From NCBI GenBank assembly GCA_030180135.1, contig CM058231.1, forward strand, positions 50,664,235 through 50,728,234: a stretch of DNA of 64,000 nucleotides, read 5' to 3'. A program made the translations under genes and the position numbers. This document shows, one piece after another, positions 22,099 to 33,039 of the stretch (position 1 is its first letter; the number at the start of each line of letters is the position of its first letter). The stretch is from Orychophragmus violaceus (Eukaryota; Streptophyta; Magnoliopsida; Brassicales; Brassicaceae). Under the pieces are notes generated by a model, which worked only from the letters and a program-made list of their open reading frames with translations, was not told where the DNA came from and searched no databases.

Positions 22099-24600
22099 GT
22101 ATTGGATGCTGGTTGCGACACTGATATTTGTTATAATATGCAGAGCCTGAGCAACAGTAGAACGTTGAAGGAAGGGCAAGTGGAACTGCGTGTCTGGAAG
22201 GAGCTTGGGATGCTGCCTCAGCCGTAGGATTTTCACTTGTAGATGCCTTTGAGGCTTGGTTTTGTATTAAGTAATTGCTACAATGTACCTGCTTTAAGCA
22301 GAGTTGTTTTTCATTTTCTTGTGAAAGAATTTGAATGTTTTTCATTTTGATAAAGACAAGTTTTGTTCTTTTGATCTTAATGAAATGTTAATTGTAGCAC
22401 CCTATTCAAGGAATGGGTTTTTTATCTTAAACCAAAGAGTGCCTAAATGTAACATAAATACCGAATTGGTTTAAATCTGATGAATTAAACCTGATTTTTC
22501 TTGGCATAAATGTTTTGGTCATATAGAGTAAGTCGGATTCAGAAATCCCATAGTTATGGACTTTTGGGCTCATTTGAATGGATATCTTATGAGACTTGAA
22601 TTCTGCTTACTGGACCAAAAGACATAGGGCCCATCTTAGCCGAGCTAGAGAAAGGCCCAAAGGCTTATTGGAGATTGAACATACTCATGTATGTGGTCCG
22701 ATGAGCAGTAATGCCAGAGAAAATTTCCTGTACTTCATTGTCTCTACTGATTACTTCAGTGAGTGTGACTGTGTTCATTTGATGAGACACAAGTCGGAAT
22801 TCTTTGACATGGTCGAAAGAGTTCCAGAATGAAGTATAGAATCTGAATGACAGAAGTATTAAGACTCTGGATTAGATCACGAGTGAGAATACTTAAGTCA
22901 TTGATTGTGTGATCATCTGAATGAGTGTGAAATCGTTTCACAGCTCATTTCTCCTGAAAACCTGAAGGTGTTTCTGTGAGAATGAATCAGATCTTATTAG
23001 AAATGATTAAAGATGAGTCACACGAATCTTCCATGATATTCTTTAAGAATAACGCTCTAGAAATATCTAAGTTTACGCTCAAAAAGTTCCACCGATATCA
23101 GTTGAAAGACACCACGTAAATGTGGATTGGAATCGATCCAAATTCGTCTTTACTGAGTATTTGTAGTTGAGCTACTTCGCTGGTTGTCCTAGGGAAACCG
23201 AGGCTTGTTATCTTTTATGTCCATTCTGTTTTCTAAGAAGGGAAGTAACTTTCCAAGAAGAACAGTGGGAGTAAAAGTATAACTCGAAGAAATTCGAGAA
23301 ATACAGGAGGCTGCTCAACCTGTTGAGGGAGAGCAACGGATGGATTTACAGATTTCTGTAGAATCTACACCTGTAGAGCCTGAAGTTCGCAGATATGAAT
23401 GAATCAGTCACTAATCCGAGAGTGATTTCTCGTCATTAGTTGAACCTGATGATCATTGAAAGTTCGCATGATCTGATGATCATTGAAAGCGACGAACCTG
23501 CGAAATTCAAAGAAGCGAAAGTGAGCCCGGACTCCGAAAATTATACTATGTGTAAGTTAGCTTCATTGATCCATTCATGGATGGAAGCAAACATATCGGA
23601 GTTGGAATCTTCGTTCTGTTGAAGTAGTCAAGGTTTTGACTTGAACAGGAACGAAGTGGAACTGTGCGTTTACTAATAGATAAGTGGGAGCGATGTTGCA
23701 TTTCTCATAGTGTATGTCGATGACATACTGATTCTCGGAAATAATGTTCCAATGCTGCAGTCGGTAAAGGACTGGCTTGGAAGTTGTTTTTATGATTGAC
23801 ATGGGTAAAGCCACGTATGTTCTTGGATTTTGGATCTAAAGATAGAGATCCAAAAGAGCTGGTAGGACGAAGTCAGGATTCTTAAATTGACAAAGTCCTA
23901 CACGTTTTCAGCATTCCAAGAAGGGTTTTATGCCAATGTCACATGGCATTACGTTAAGCAAGATACAGTGTCCTACGATAACTGCTGAGCTTAAATGCAT
24001 GGATGAGATTCCATATGCGTCGGCAATTGGATCTATCATGTGTGCCATGAAACGTACTTGTTTGATGTTGTTTTAATGTTAAGCAAGACAAGTAAAGACC
24101 AGTCAAAACCAGCAAAGAATCAATGGATTGCCGTAAAGAATATCCTAAAGTATTTGAGGAATACTAAGGATAAATTCTTGATTTACGGAGAAAGTGAGGT
24201 GCTACAAGTCGATAGAGTCTGAAAGGCAAGTTTCCAATAGACAAAGATAATTCCCGGTCACAGTCCGGCTATATCTTGTGTCTGACTGGCGGTGCAAGGC
24301 ACTGTTGCTGACTCCATGACTTAAGCTGAACATTTCGCAGCTTGAGAAGCGGCGAAAGAGGTTGTTTGGAAAGAAGAGTTCATCACTGAACTTGATGTGA
24401 TTCCCAGCGTAGATGTGACTAGCTGCACATCAGAGGTCCAAACACCTTGAGGGTAGGTATAACCTATTCCGTGAGATAAATGACAGAGGTGTTAAGTAGA
24501 TAAGCAAGTTTCATCGAATGAGAACGTTGCTAATCTATTAACGAAGCCACTCCTTATGCCTAAGCACGAGTCGCGGACTGTAGCTGTAGGATGAGTGAAA
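22099..24600 (+). pseudogene. degenerate pol of C
   Basis: Remnants in the right order: protease with DAG instead of DTG just after the gag stop; an integrase segment at 22596-22832 (HVCGPMSSNAREN, LMRHKS); RT with YVDD at 23712-23723 and VKDWLGSCF; and RNase H pieces up to about 24595. Many stops and indels break every frame. Two nonsense codons after the integrase piece (GTA TAG AAT and CTGGATTAGATCA) are also in D and F, so they were inherited, not acquired here. Confidence 0.85.
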
Positions 24601-25437
24601 TTAAGGTGTAGTCTTAATTTCAGTGGGAGTTTGTAAAGGGCTTTACTTAGTTGTTTTGAAAAGTTCATATAAACATAATATTTTATGTTTATGAAATCTA
24701 TGATTTCTGGATTATTTTAACTGTGATATAAATAATCGTTCCAAAATGATTCATGTCATTATATATGGGCCATCGAAGTACATGAGTAGACTTGATCCTG
24801 AAACCCCATATTTAACGAAATGACATAAATCAAAGTGTCCATAGTCGAAGGTTGTTGAAATTGGAACACCAACAACCATTTGAGACTAGAGTGTGTTGAG
24901 ACTTTTGACCAAATTTCGAGGGGTCATAGATGCGCGGCATCAAAGTCGACACATAGGTATATGTAGGGGAGCATATGACCGGACATGGCCCGCTGATGAG
25001 AACTCTACAAGATATTAATATCTGTGTCATGAGAGGTTCTCATATACGACTATAGAGTATAGTCCTTAGACCTGAGTTCGCATGCATGTGGCTGCACATG
25101 GAGTGATGCGCTTTGATCATTGTCTAACGTTGTTTCGTAACTGGGAGCTATAAGGACCTTGGTTGGGTGTATTATAAAGTGTGTAGTTCATAGTGATGGA
25201 ACAAGATGGGATTTGTCCCTGCCGTTTAACGGAGGTAATATCTCTAGGCCAATCGGAGACTTGATAGCTGGTAAGAGAGTGGCCACTCCCAAACGGACTT
25301 GCCCAAGTCGTTTGAATTGTCAGTATCAAATCTGGTCCGATTAAAATGGTCTGGCTATATAAGGATGACACGCATCTTGCCTTATGCCAGATCGAGATAT
25401 TGAGACAAAAGGATTAGGGAATGTAGGATTCCAGTAC
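24601..25437 (+). other. conserved 3' untranslated region of C
   Basis: Homologous to that of G and, less closely, A. Hairpin GACTATA/TATAGTC at 25048-25064 and the GGTTGTTG/CAACAACC hairpin near 24850 are both present. Confidence 0.65.
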
Positions 25438-25506
25438 AATCGGGAGATTGTTGGGAATGTCCTATGTAGGATTCCAGTACAAGTGGGAGATTGTTGGGAA
25501 TGTCCT
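25423..25506 (+). repeat. duplicated PPT-LTR junction of C
   Basis: A unit of about 43 bp covering the sequence before the PPT, the PPT and the first 15 bases of the LTR (TGTTGGGAATGTCCT) occurs twice in tandem. The outer PPT copy reads AATCGGGAGAT (25438-25448) and the LTR-proximal one AAGTGGGAGAT (25481-25491). G has the same duplication; F does not. Confidence 0.8.
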
Positions 25507-26136
25507 GAAATCTACCGTACTATCTCTAGAAAGTATTATAAGTGTCGAGATCAGACATAAGTCATAAATACTGGGTGATCATGATGGCTTGCTAGAGTCC
25601 GCTCTTGATCTATAAGTTTAGGACTTATTACCAGTATTGTATGATCCCAAAGGGTCACACACCATAGCTAACGGGAAAGTTAAATGGAAATAATACGGTA
25701 AGATGCAAAGGCATTTACTGTATTTGTACAGAGAATTGGGCCAAGACAAAAACGGGCTTTTTGTCTGATTTGTGTTTTGGGCCCAAAAGCCCAATAGGCC
25801 ATTAGTTAATAACTTGGGCCTATATAAGGCAAGAGAGAGGCGCCAGAAACCCTAAGCCTTCTGCGATTTCTGAGCTGTGCCGTATTCCTCTCTCTCTGTT
25901 GAATTCCAGCTTGGTCTAGCAGCCTGATCCGAAGCTTGTAAGCGTGTGGATACCTGAGGAGGAGCCGTTTCTCATCAGCTCTAATCTGATCTTGTCATTA
26001 CCACAAATCATTCCGCTGCAAAGGTAAAGATCAGGTTTGTTTTATGATTCGATCACAAGAACCTAGATCTGTTTAAGGTTATGTGTGCTAGGTTGCAATC
26101 TGGGAATTGAACCATGAACACACACATAATCCAATA
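25492..26136 (+). repeat. 3' LTR of C
   Basis: 645 bp; I see no difference from the 5' LTR. Followed by TSD GTATT at 26137-26141. Confidence 0.92.
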
Positions 26137-27029
26137 GTATTAACTTCTATAACAAAAATACCTGATGAAGAAGTCTCCAGAGTCTTCTTCTTCAATTCCT
26201 TTAGACCTTCCAGGAATTTCTTACATTCTCTCCTCCAATGCCCTGGTTCTTTGCAGAACCTGCAGATGTCAGTAGGCCCAGCCTTGGACTTGGGCTTGGG
26301 CTTTGGCGTGTCCTTGTCCGAGACTTGAACAGCCTTAGCCTTTCCTTTGTCCTTGGCAGAGGATTTCTTAAAGCCCTTACCCTTTTGCACCATAAGTACG
26401 TTGGGGTCCTTGGCTTTCCTCAAGTTGGGCTCTGCAGTCTTGAGCATTCCGTGAAGCTCAGGCAATGTCTTACTCAAGCCATGCATATTGAAGTTCAGGA
26501 TGAACTGATCATAGCTTGCAGGTAAAGACTGCAGAACGATGTCGCAGGCAAGTTCCTGGCTGATAGGGCAGTCGAGTTTCTGAAGATGATCGAGGTAACC
26601 CATCATCTTCAAGACATGAGGACTCACTGCCGCATTTGCAGCCATCTTACAGTCCAAGAGGTTCTTAACTGTCTGGAACCTCTCAGTCCTTGCCTGCTCC
26701 TGAAAAAGCGATTTCAGGCTTGCCATTATCTCGATGGGCGACAGCACACTCTCGAACTGCAATTGCAGCTCAGGAGTCATGGTCGCCAACATCAGGCAAT
26801 AGACATCATTTTCATCTGACGAATGCTTTTCCCAAGCATTATGCAGATTCCTGGCGGCATTGTTAGGAGGCCTCTCGGGGAGGGGATCACGAAGGACATA
26901 TTCCTTCTTCTCCTGCTTGAGGACCAGCCTCAAGTTCCTTGACCACGTCAGGAAGTTCGTTCCAGTCAGCTTCTCCTTGTCGAGAACAGACCGGATTGAG
27001 AATGTGTTTTGTGTGCTTGTTGTAGTCAT
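26137..27029 (-). pseudogene. Copia gag (B), separated from its pol by C
   Basis: The gag part of element B, from the ATG at 27029 to the C insertion point. It is open and almost identical to the A gag, with CCHC knuckle CRFCKEPGHWRREC. The first five bases (GTATT, 26137-26141) are the TSD. The open frame continues past the junction into the C LTR down to 26088, adding unrelated residues. Together with 18895 downwards this was one gene before C inserted. Confidence 0.88.
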
Positions 27030-28580
27030 AGCTGAAATATAAGATGAAAGGATTTTAGTTAATATGTTCAATATGATTAATCTCGCATTATATTCAATAA
27101 CATTAGTTACCCTCAATAGAATATAACGATTCCAAGATCCACATATAACTAAGATCAAAGTGGGCCACTAGCCGTCACCCAACCTTAGCTTATATCGGTA
27201 AGCCCTATCTCGGCTAATTATATCTGTGATATAACTCTTGGTTGTGAATCTGGGCCCGAGGCCCAATCCACTCTGATGTCTCAAGGTCCGGGACTCCCGA
27301 TGACCCAGTCAAGAAAACCAGACTATACAGTCATGTAATCACTAATGTCTGGGACTCCCAATGACATTAATGAATCACAAACTGTCTTACCCACGCAAAA
27401 TATAGACACCCTCACATTGTAAGGCCATGTGTACAATTGAATGGGTTTCAACAGCTGACATAGACTGGACAAGACATCCAACGCTTGATATTATTTGAGG
27501 TTTATAGGTTTTTCTTAAAATTTCATTCCCAAAATAGAAGATTACTATTTTTGGAAACTTTCCATTTTTGGAAACCTACTACTTTTGGAAACTTTTTATA
27601 ATTGGAAACTTCCTAAAATTGGAAACTTTCTAACTATAGAAATTTCCTAAAATCCAAAACATGCAAATCTAGAAACTTCTATTCTAAGAAACTTTCTAAT
27701 TTAAAATTTTGGAAACTGATTAATTTAAAATCAAATTTTAATTATTAAATAAAAATTTAAATTCAATCTGAAGAAAAGAATCAAATAACTAGCCCAATTG
27801 TTTTAACTTCTTGGCCCATGGCCCAAGAATTGGTCTATGTCCAAGACATAACCCAATTGTCCAATTAAATGACATAACCGGTCTGGTTCATTAAAATTGG
27901 TCTAACCAAAATTAATTACTACGATAACCACAATTGTCAACCGGTTATTTACTAAACCGGATTTTCTCAATTTATTTGGTCCAACCAAATCAAATTAGAA
28001 AACCACTGGTTTAGGCACTAAATCCAATTTTACGACTTTGGATTTCTTATCACGGTTTAACCAGATCTAATAAATTTTATTAAGTCTGTAATTATTAAAC
28101 CGTGACGATTAAGATTTTAATTATTTTTAAACCGAACCACAAACCAAACCGAACCGATTTGACGATCACGACATCCCTAGGCGGGATGGGACACGATCCG
28201 CGATCGGTCCATCTCTCGATCACGACAGCGGTGTGGGACGGGACAGCCTTCTCTCGATCACGAAAGCGATGCGGGACGAGATGGCGGGACGGCTCGGGTC
28301 GAGCGATCGGACGAGAGGCGACGGGACGGGACGCGATCGGTTCGGGTCGATCCATGCGATCCACTCGGCTGATCGGTCCACCGTGCCTCACACGATCCGG
28401 ACATGGTGATCCTTTGGCGATCATCATTCCGACGCATACCGATTCATATAGATCGGATCATGCGATTTCTAGTTTAGGTTTTTAACTTTGTTTCTTAAGT
28501 GTTTTCTTATCATAGATTGATTCAAACACTTCTAAACAACCTAAACATGATTCTAAACAAGAAATCCTAATAGAACCAAT
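27030..28580 (-). other. long leader of B
   Basis: Near-identical to the A leader: conserved block with GGGACTCCC at 27290-27298 and 27351-27359, GAAACTTTC-type array, and the CGATCG-rich GC island (about 28165-28405). The island is about 21-24 bp shorter than in A, which repeats a CCATGCGATC unit. Confidence 0.65.
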
Positions 28581-28593
28581 GGCTCTGATACCA
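28581..28593 (-). other. PBS of B
   Basis: Minus strand TGGTATCAGAGCC, one base from the LTR at 28595. Confidence 0.88.
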
Positions 28594-28594
28594 C

Positions 28595-29230
28595 TGAAGG
28601 ATTGTTTAGTGTTTATCCTGATTCAATTTCTCATTGATTGATTCCTACTAAACAGATTGGATCTAGGTTCTCTTGCTGAATCATAAAGGATCTCAGTTAA
28701 TACCTTGTTATGCAGCGGAAGAATCAGGTATGAGTCAGAGATCAGCAGAACCACCAAGAGACAGCTCCTCCAAAGGTTCACACACGCACACTTCAGGAAA
28801 TTGGCTGCTAGACCAAGGAGATGGAGGCGCAGAGAGAGAGAGAGAGAGGCGCAGACTGCTGAGAAAATTAGAGAGCTAGGTCAAGTTTTATTCATTAAAA
28901 CCCCTTTTAGTTCTCATGGGCTTTTGGGCCCAAGTCTCAGTCTGATTAAATCCCTTAGATTTAATCAGGCCCTTTAATCTCTCTAAGTACAGTAAATGCC
29001 TAGCACTTTCACCGTACTCCTGCTGAACCGTTCCTCCATATTTTCCTGTTAGCTTAGGCGTGTGACCCATATGGGATCATATAATAAAGGCAATAAGTCC
29101 AAGACTTATAGATCATGAGCGGACTCTAGCAAGCCATCATGACCCCCAGTATTATATGACTTATGTCTGATCATTGACATACTCTTGCTTTCTAGAGACA
29201 GTACAGAGATTACTGGACATAATTCCAACA
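28595..29230 (-). repeat. LTR type 1, right (5' LTR of B)
   Basis: 636 bp, matching the other two array LTRs. Followed by TSD ATTAC (29231-29235) and the displaced last base of the L LTR (29236). Confidence 0.92.
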
Positions 29231-29236
29231 ATTACA

Positions 29237-29681
29237 CCACGGCTCCAAATTTTCCAAATGAGACTAGGGTTGAACAACCGGAAGTCGAGGTTGAAAAATG
29301 AGCATGAGCGTGTGGGCGAGTCCTCATCTCATGCGGTTCACACTGAGACCGGCCATGTGAAGGACGATGCTACAGGTAGTGGTAAGCCACTGACCGCGGT
29401 CCCGAACATTGGACAGATGTGGACCATGCTGAAAGCGGTCATGTACCAGCTAACAGTTCTGAACTAGAACATCTCTTTTGGTCAAAAGCCAGCTGGATGG
29501 GCCACAGATCAAAGTCACTGAGACTAAGGATCCGAGTGATAATGAGCTAGATGTTGTAGTGATAGATTCACCGGTTCCTAAAAAGAACCGTAAGGTGGAC
29601 TACCTTAACACATGACCAAGTTGGGAACGAAGCACTTCAAGGGAAGTGCTGACCCACTGGAGGCTGATGAGTGGAAGTCAC
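29237..29681 (+). pseudogene. Gypsy gag relic M, fragment 2
   Basis: Host sequence between L and D. Near its right end, 29612-29681 encodes LGTKHFKGSADPLEADEW, which resembles the start of the retrotransposon gag domain (PF03732-like) of plant Gypsy elements. Upstream parts are interrupted by stops (for example after 29464). It is cut at 29681 by D; the next residues of the domain are found after 37221. Confidence 0.7.
29677..29681. repeat. TSD GTCAC of D, left
   Basis: GTCAC precedes the D LTR and recurs at 37217-37221, bracketing D. Confidence 0.88.
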
Positions 29682-30544
29682 TGTTGGAGTTGTGTCCAGT
29701 AATCTCGGTACTGTCTCTAGAAAGTAAGAGTATGTCAATGATCAGACATAAGTCATATAATGCTGGGGGTCATGATGGCTTGCTAGAGTCCGCTCATGAT
29801 CTATAAGTCTTGGACTTATTGCCTTTATTATGTGATCCCATATGGGTCACACGCCTAAGCTAACGGGAAAATACGAAGGAACGGCTTAGCAGAAGTACGA
29901 CAAAAGTGCCAGGCATTTGTCGTACTAAGAGAGAAAGATTAATGGGTCTGATTAAATGGGATTTAATCAGATTGGTGTTTTGGGCCCATAAGCCCAAAAA
30001 GGGAAAGAGAAGGCTTTTAATAAACTAAAAGCCAAATCTCCTTTCCCTAACTTGAACCCTGGCCGCGATTTTCCTCTCCTCTCTGCGCCTCCCATCAACG
30101 AAGGAACGGTTTAGCAGAGGTACGGTAAAAGTGCTAGGCATTTACGGTACTTGGAGAGACTAAAGGGCCTGATTAAATCCAAGGGATTTAATCAGAACTG
30201 AGAATTGGGCCCAAAAGCCCATGAGAACTAAAGGGAGTTTTAATGAATAAAACTTGACCTAAAGCTCTCTAATTCTCTGAAGCTCCTGCGCCTCTTTTCT
30301 CTCTGTCTGCGGCCTCTCTCCTTGCTGGTCTAGCAGCCAAATTCCCGGTGTGCGTGTGTGAGCCTTTGGAGGATCCATCCCTTGGTGGTTCTGCTGATCT
30401 CTGACCTGTTCTATCTCCTTCCGCTGCAACAAACAGGTAAAAGGTGAGATCATCTAATGTTTCTATTCAAGAGAACCTAGATCTGTATGTTTAGGTTGAT
30501 ATGAATCTGTGAATTACATCAGGATCAACTAAACAGTTCCTACA
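29682..30544 (+). repeat. 5' LTR of D with 225-bp insert
   Basis: 863 bp against 638 bp in the 3' LTR. The extra 225 bp lie between two copies of GAAGGAACGG (29875 and 30100). They resemble the corresponding part of the J LTR (GTACGACAAAAGTGC, then an AAAGGGAAAGAGAAGG segment), not the rest of the D LTR. Confidence 0.88.
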
Positions 30545-30545
30545 G

Positions 30546-30559
30546 TGGTATCAGAGCCA
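30546..30559 (+). other. PBS of D
   Basis: TGGTATCAGAGCCA, one base after the LTR end. Confidence 0.88.
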
Positions 30560-30737
30560 TTGGTTCTTAGGATTTCTTGTTTTAGATTCATGTTTAGGTT
30601 GTTTAATCTGTTTAGAAGTGTTCTGAATCAACTACTGATAAGAAAAACACTTAAGAAACAGAATTGAAATCTAAACATATTAATCGGATCACAAACAAGC
30701 TATATGACTTGTTTTTGGTGATCGGCCGTGAGTTGGA

Positions 30738-30795
30738 CCGGTCGGACGGACGGGATCGCGGGTCGGACGGACGGGATCGCGGGTCGGACGGTCGG
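30738..30795. repeat. 21-bp tandem repeat in the D leader
   Basis: Two full units containing GGACGGACGGGATCGCGGG and a partial third, within a very GC- and CG-rich island. Overlapping ORFs on both strands are a by-product of composition. Confidence 0.7.
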
Positions 30796-31879
30796 GATGG
30801 TCGGATTGGATCGGATCGGATCGTACGATCGATCGCGATCGATCGTCGCGTCGCGTCCGATTGCTCGTCCCGATCGCGTCTCGGCCAAGTCCCGTCCCGC
30901 TCGCGTGCGTAGCATCCCGATCGCTCGGCGATCGTGGAAGCGTCCGTCCGAGTGACCCAAGCTGTCCCGGCTGTTGCGTCCCGTCCGAAGCTGCGCATCG
31001 TCTCGATCTCGGATCGTTGGCGGCTTGCGGCTGGACGATGGTCGCGAAGCTAGGGCTGACGTGAAAGTCACGGTTCAGCAATTGGATCGGTTCGGTTCGT
31101 TTTGGCGGTTCGGTTCAAAACTTAATTAAAAATTATTCGTTCTGGTTTAATAAACAGATTTAATAATTTTATTAAATCTGGTTAAACCGGAATAAGAAAT
31201 CCAATGTCGAAAGAAATATTGGATTTAGTGCCTAAACCAGGAATTTCTAATTTGATTTGGTTGGACCAAATAAATTGAGAAATTCCGGTTTAGTAAATAA
31301 CCGGTTGACAATTGTGGTCATCGTAGTAATTAAAACTTGGTTAGACCAGTTTTAATGAACCAGACCGGTTATGTCAATTAATTGGACAATTGGGTCATGT
31401 CTTGGACATGGACCAATTCTTGGGCCTCGGGCCAAGAAGTTAAAACAATTGGGCCAATTATTTGAGTCTTTCTTCAGATTAATTTAAAATTTATTTTATG
31501 AAATTATAAAGTCGATTTTAAATTAAAGTTTCCGAAATTTTGAAATTAGAAAGTTTCTTAAAATAGAATTTTCTGGATTTGCGGGTTTTGGATTTTAAGA
31601 AATTTCTAAAGTTAGAAAGTTTCCGTTTTTAGAAAGTTTCCAATTTTAGAAAGTTTCCAAAAATAGTAGGTTTCCAAAAATAGAAAGTTTCCCGAAATAG
31701 TAATCTTCTATTTTGGGAATGAAATTTTAATAAACCTACAAACCTCAAATAATATCAAGCGTTGGATGTCTTGTCCAGGCTATGTCAGCTGTCGAAGCCC
31801 ATTCAATTGTATTCATGGCCTTACAGTGTGAGGGTGTCTGCTTTTGCGTGGGTAAGACGGTTTGTGATTCATAAATGTC

Positions 31880-32085
31880 ATTGGGAGTCCCAGACATTAA
31901 TGATTACATGACTGTATAGTCCGGTTTTCTTGACTAGGCCATCGGGAGTCCCGGGCCTTGAGACATCAGAGTGGATTGGGCCTCGGGCCCAGATTCACAA
32001 CCAAGAGTTATATCACGGATATAATTAGCCGATATAGGGCTTACCGATATAAGCTAAGGTTGGGTGACGGCCAGTGGCCCACTTT
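31880..32085 (+). promoter_or_regulatory. conserved leader block, candidate packaging signal (D)
   Basis: Same two GGGAGTCCC motifs and the same GTGACGGCCAGTGGCCCAC as in A, B and C. Confidence 0.45.
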
Positions 32086-32238
32086 AATCTTAGTTATATG
32101 TGGATCTTGGAATCATTATATTCTATTGAGGGTAACTTAGGTTATTGAATATAATGCGTGATTAATCATATTAAATTTAATACGAGATTAATCATATTGA
32201 ACATATTAACTAAAATCCTTTTATCTTATATTTCAGTT

Positions 32239-33039
32239 ATGACTAGCACAAACAATCAAAACACTTTCTCGATCCGGTCTGTCCTTAAGATGGACAAGCT
32301 GAACGGATCAAATTTCTTGACTTGGTCGCGGAACCTGAGGCTAGTCCTCAGACAGGAGAGAAAGGACTATGTCCTTGAGAGAGCTCTCCCCGTGAGGATC
32401 GGGTCCAATGCTTCTCATGCAGTATATGATGCTTGGAACAAGCATTATAATGATGCGGTAGATGTGCGTGGTCTGATATTGGCTACCATGGACTCAGACT
32501 TGCAGAAGCAATATGAGAACATGGAGTCGCCAATAGAGATGATCAGCAGCCTGAAATTGAAATTTCAGGAGCAGATAAGGGTGGAGAGATACCAGTTGGT
32601 TAAGTCTCTCACTAGCTGCAAGCTACCAAAAGATCATCCAGTGAGTCCTCATATCAGTAAAATGATGGGTTACATTGATAACCTGAGGAAACTGGATTAT
32701 CCAGTTAGCCAAGAATTGGCAACTGAGATCATACTACAGTCACTGCCGTCAAGCTATGATAAGTTCAGAAGGAACTATATCAAGAAAGGCTTAACGAAGA
32801 CGCTGACTGAACTGAATGATATGCTCAAGACAGTTGAGCCAAACGTGAAGAGTACCCTGAATAATCTCATGAATGAGAAGGGTAGGTTTAATAAACCTAA
32901 TGCTGACAAGGGTGAAGGCAAAGTTGTCCAGATTTTGAATCATGGCAAGCGTGTGTCTTCTGAGCCCGAGTCAGATACCTCTTACGTTGGTAAGTGCTGC
33001 TACTGTAAGGACAGGGCATTGGAAGAGAGATTGCATTAA
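32239..33039 (+). pseudogene. Copia gag (D), broken in the zinc knuckle
   Basis: ATG at 32239; an open stretch upstream to 32158 lacks an ATG. It is nearly identical to the C and F gag up to the knuckle. There a 2-bp deletion (around 33007-33015) turns the CCHC motif into CCYCKDRALEE followed by a stop. The remaining gag residues continue in another frame at about 33010-33160 (GHWKRDC), which runs past the gag end because D has AAG where C and F have TAG, and stops soon after the protease DTG. The lesion would remove RNA binding by the knuckle. Confidence 0.85.

Larger units (their letters stand above)
18896..26136 (+). mobile_element. non-autonomous Copia element C, type-2 LTRs
   Basis: A 7.2-kb element with two 645-bp LTRs between which I see no differences, so it is a recent insertion. 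It has a PBS, an intact gag and a pol region destroyed by stops. The LTRs match those of G and F (type 2), not those of the host element B. Movement must have depended on protease, integrase and RT from another copy. Confidence 0.92.
7278..29230 (-). mobile_element. tandem Copia array A+B, three LTRs
   Basis: Three 636-bp LTRs (7278-7913, 14325-14960, 28595-29230) alternate with two internal regions in the same minus orientation. The middle LTR has a PBS on one side and a PPT on the other, so it is shared. A and B differ at scattered positions, so they are not one perfect duplication. One TSD (ATTAC) flanks the outer ends. Element C is inserted in B. Domain order gag-protease-integrase-RT-RNase H identifies Ty1/Copia; I do not assign a lineage. 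Confidence 0.92.
28..29236 (-). mobile_element. LARD-like LTR retrotransposon L, interrupted
   Basis: A minus-strand LTR element with LTRs at 28-1847 and 4764-7277 (last base displaced to 29236) and a 2.9-kb internal region. On its own strand the LTR begins TGTAATAACCC and ends in TTACA or TTTACA. A PBS matching initiator tRNA-Met abuts the 5' LTR and a PPT abuts the 3' LTR. The TSD is CCACG. No gag or pol domain is recognisable, which fits a large non-autonomous derivative (LARD). The terminal motif resembles Gypsy LTRs, but the superfamily is inferred. The right end was later split by the A/B Copia array. Confidence 0.85.
30560..32238 (+). other. leader of D, type 1
   Basis: Follows the A leader through most of its length: GC island (30720-31030), AACCGG and GGTTTA segment, GAAAGTTTC-type array (about 31540-31720) and the GGGAGTCCC block (31883-31891, 31944-31952). 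TATATTTCAG precedes the gag ATG. Confidence 0.65.

Noticed and set aside
30738..30795. CRISPR-like array
   Set aside because: The 21-bp units are directly tandem without spacers, in a plant retroelement leader.
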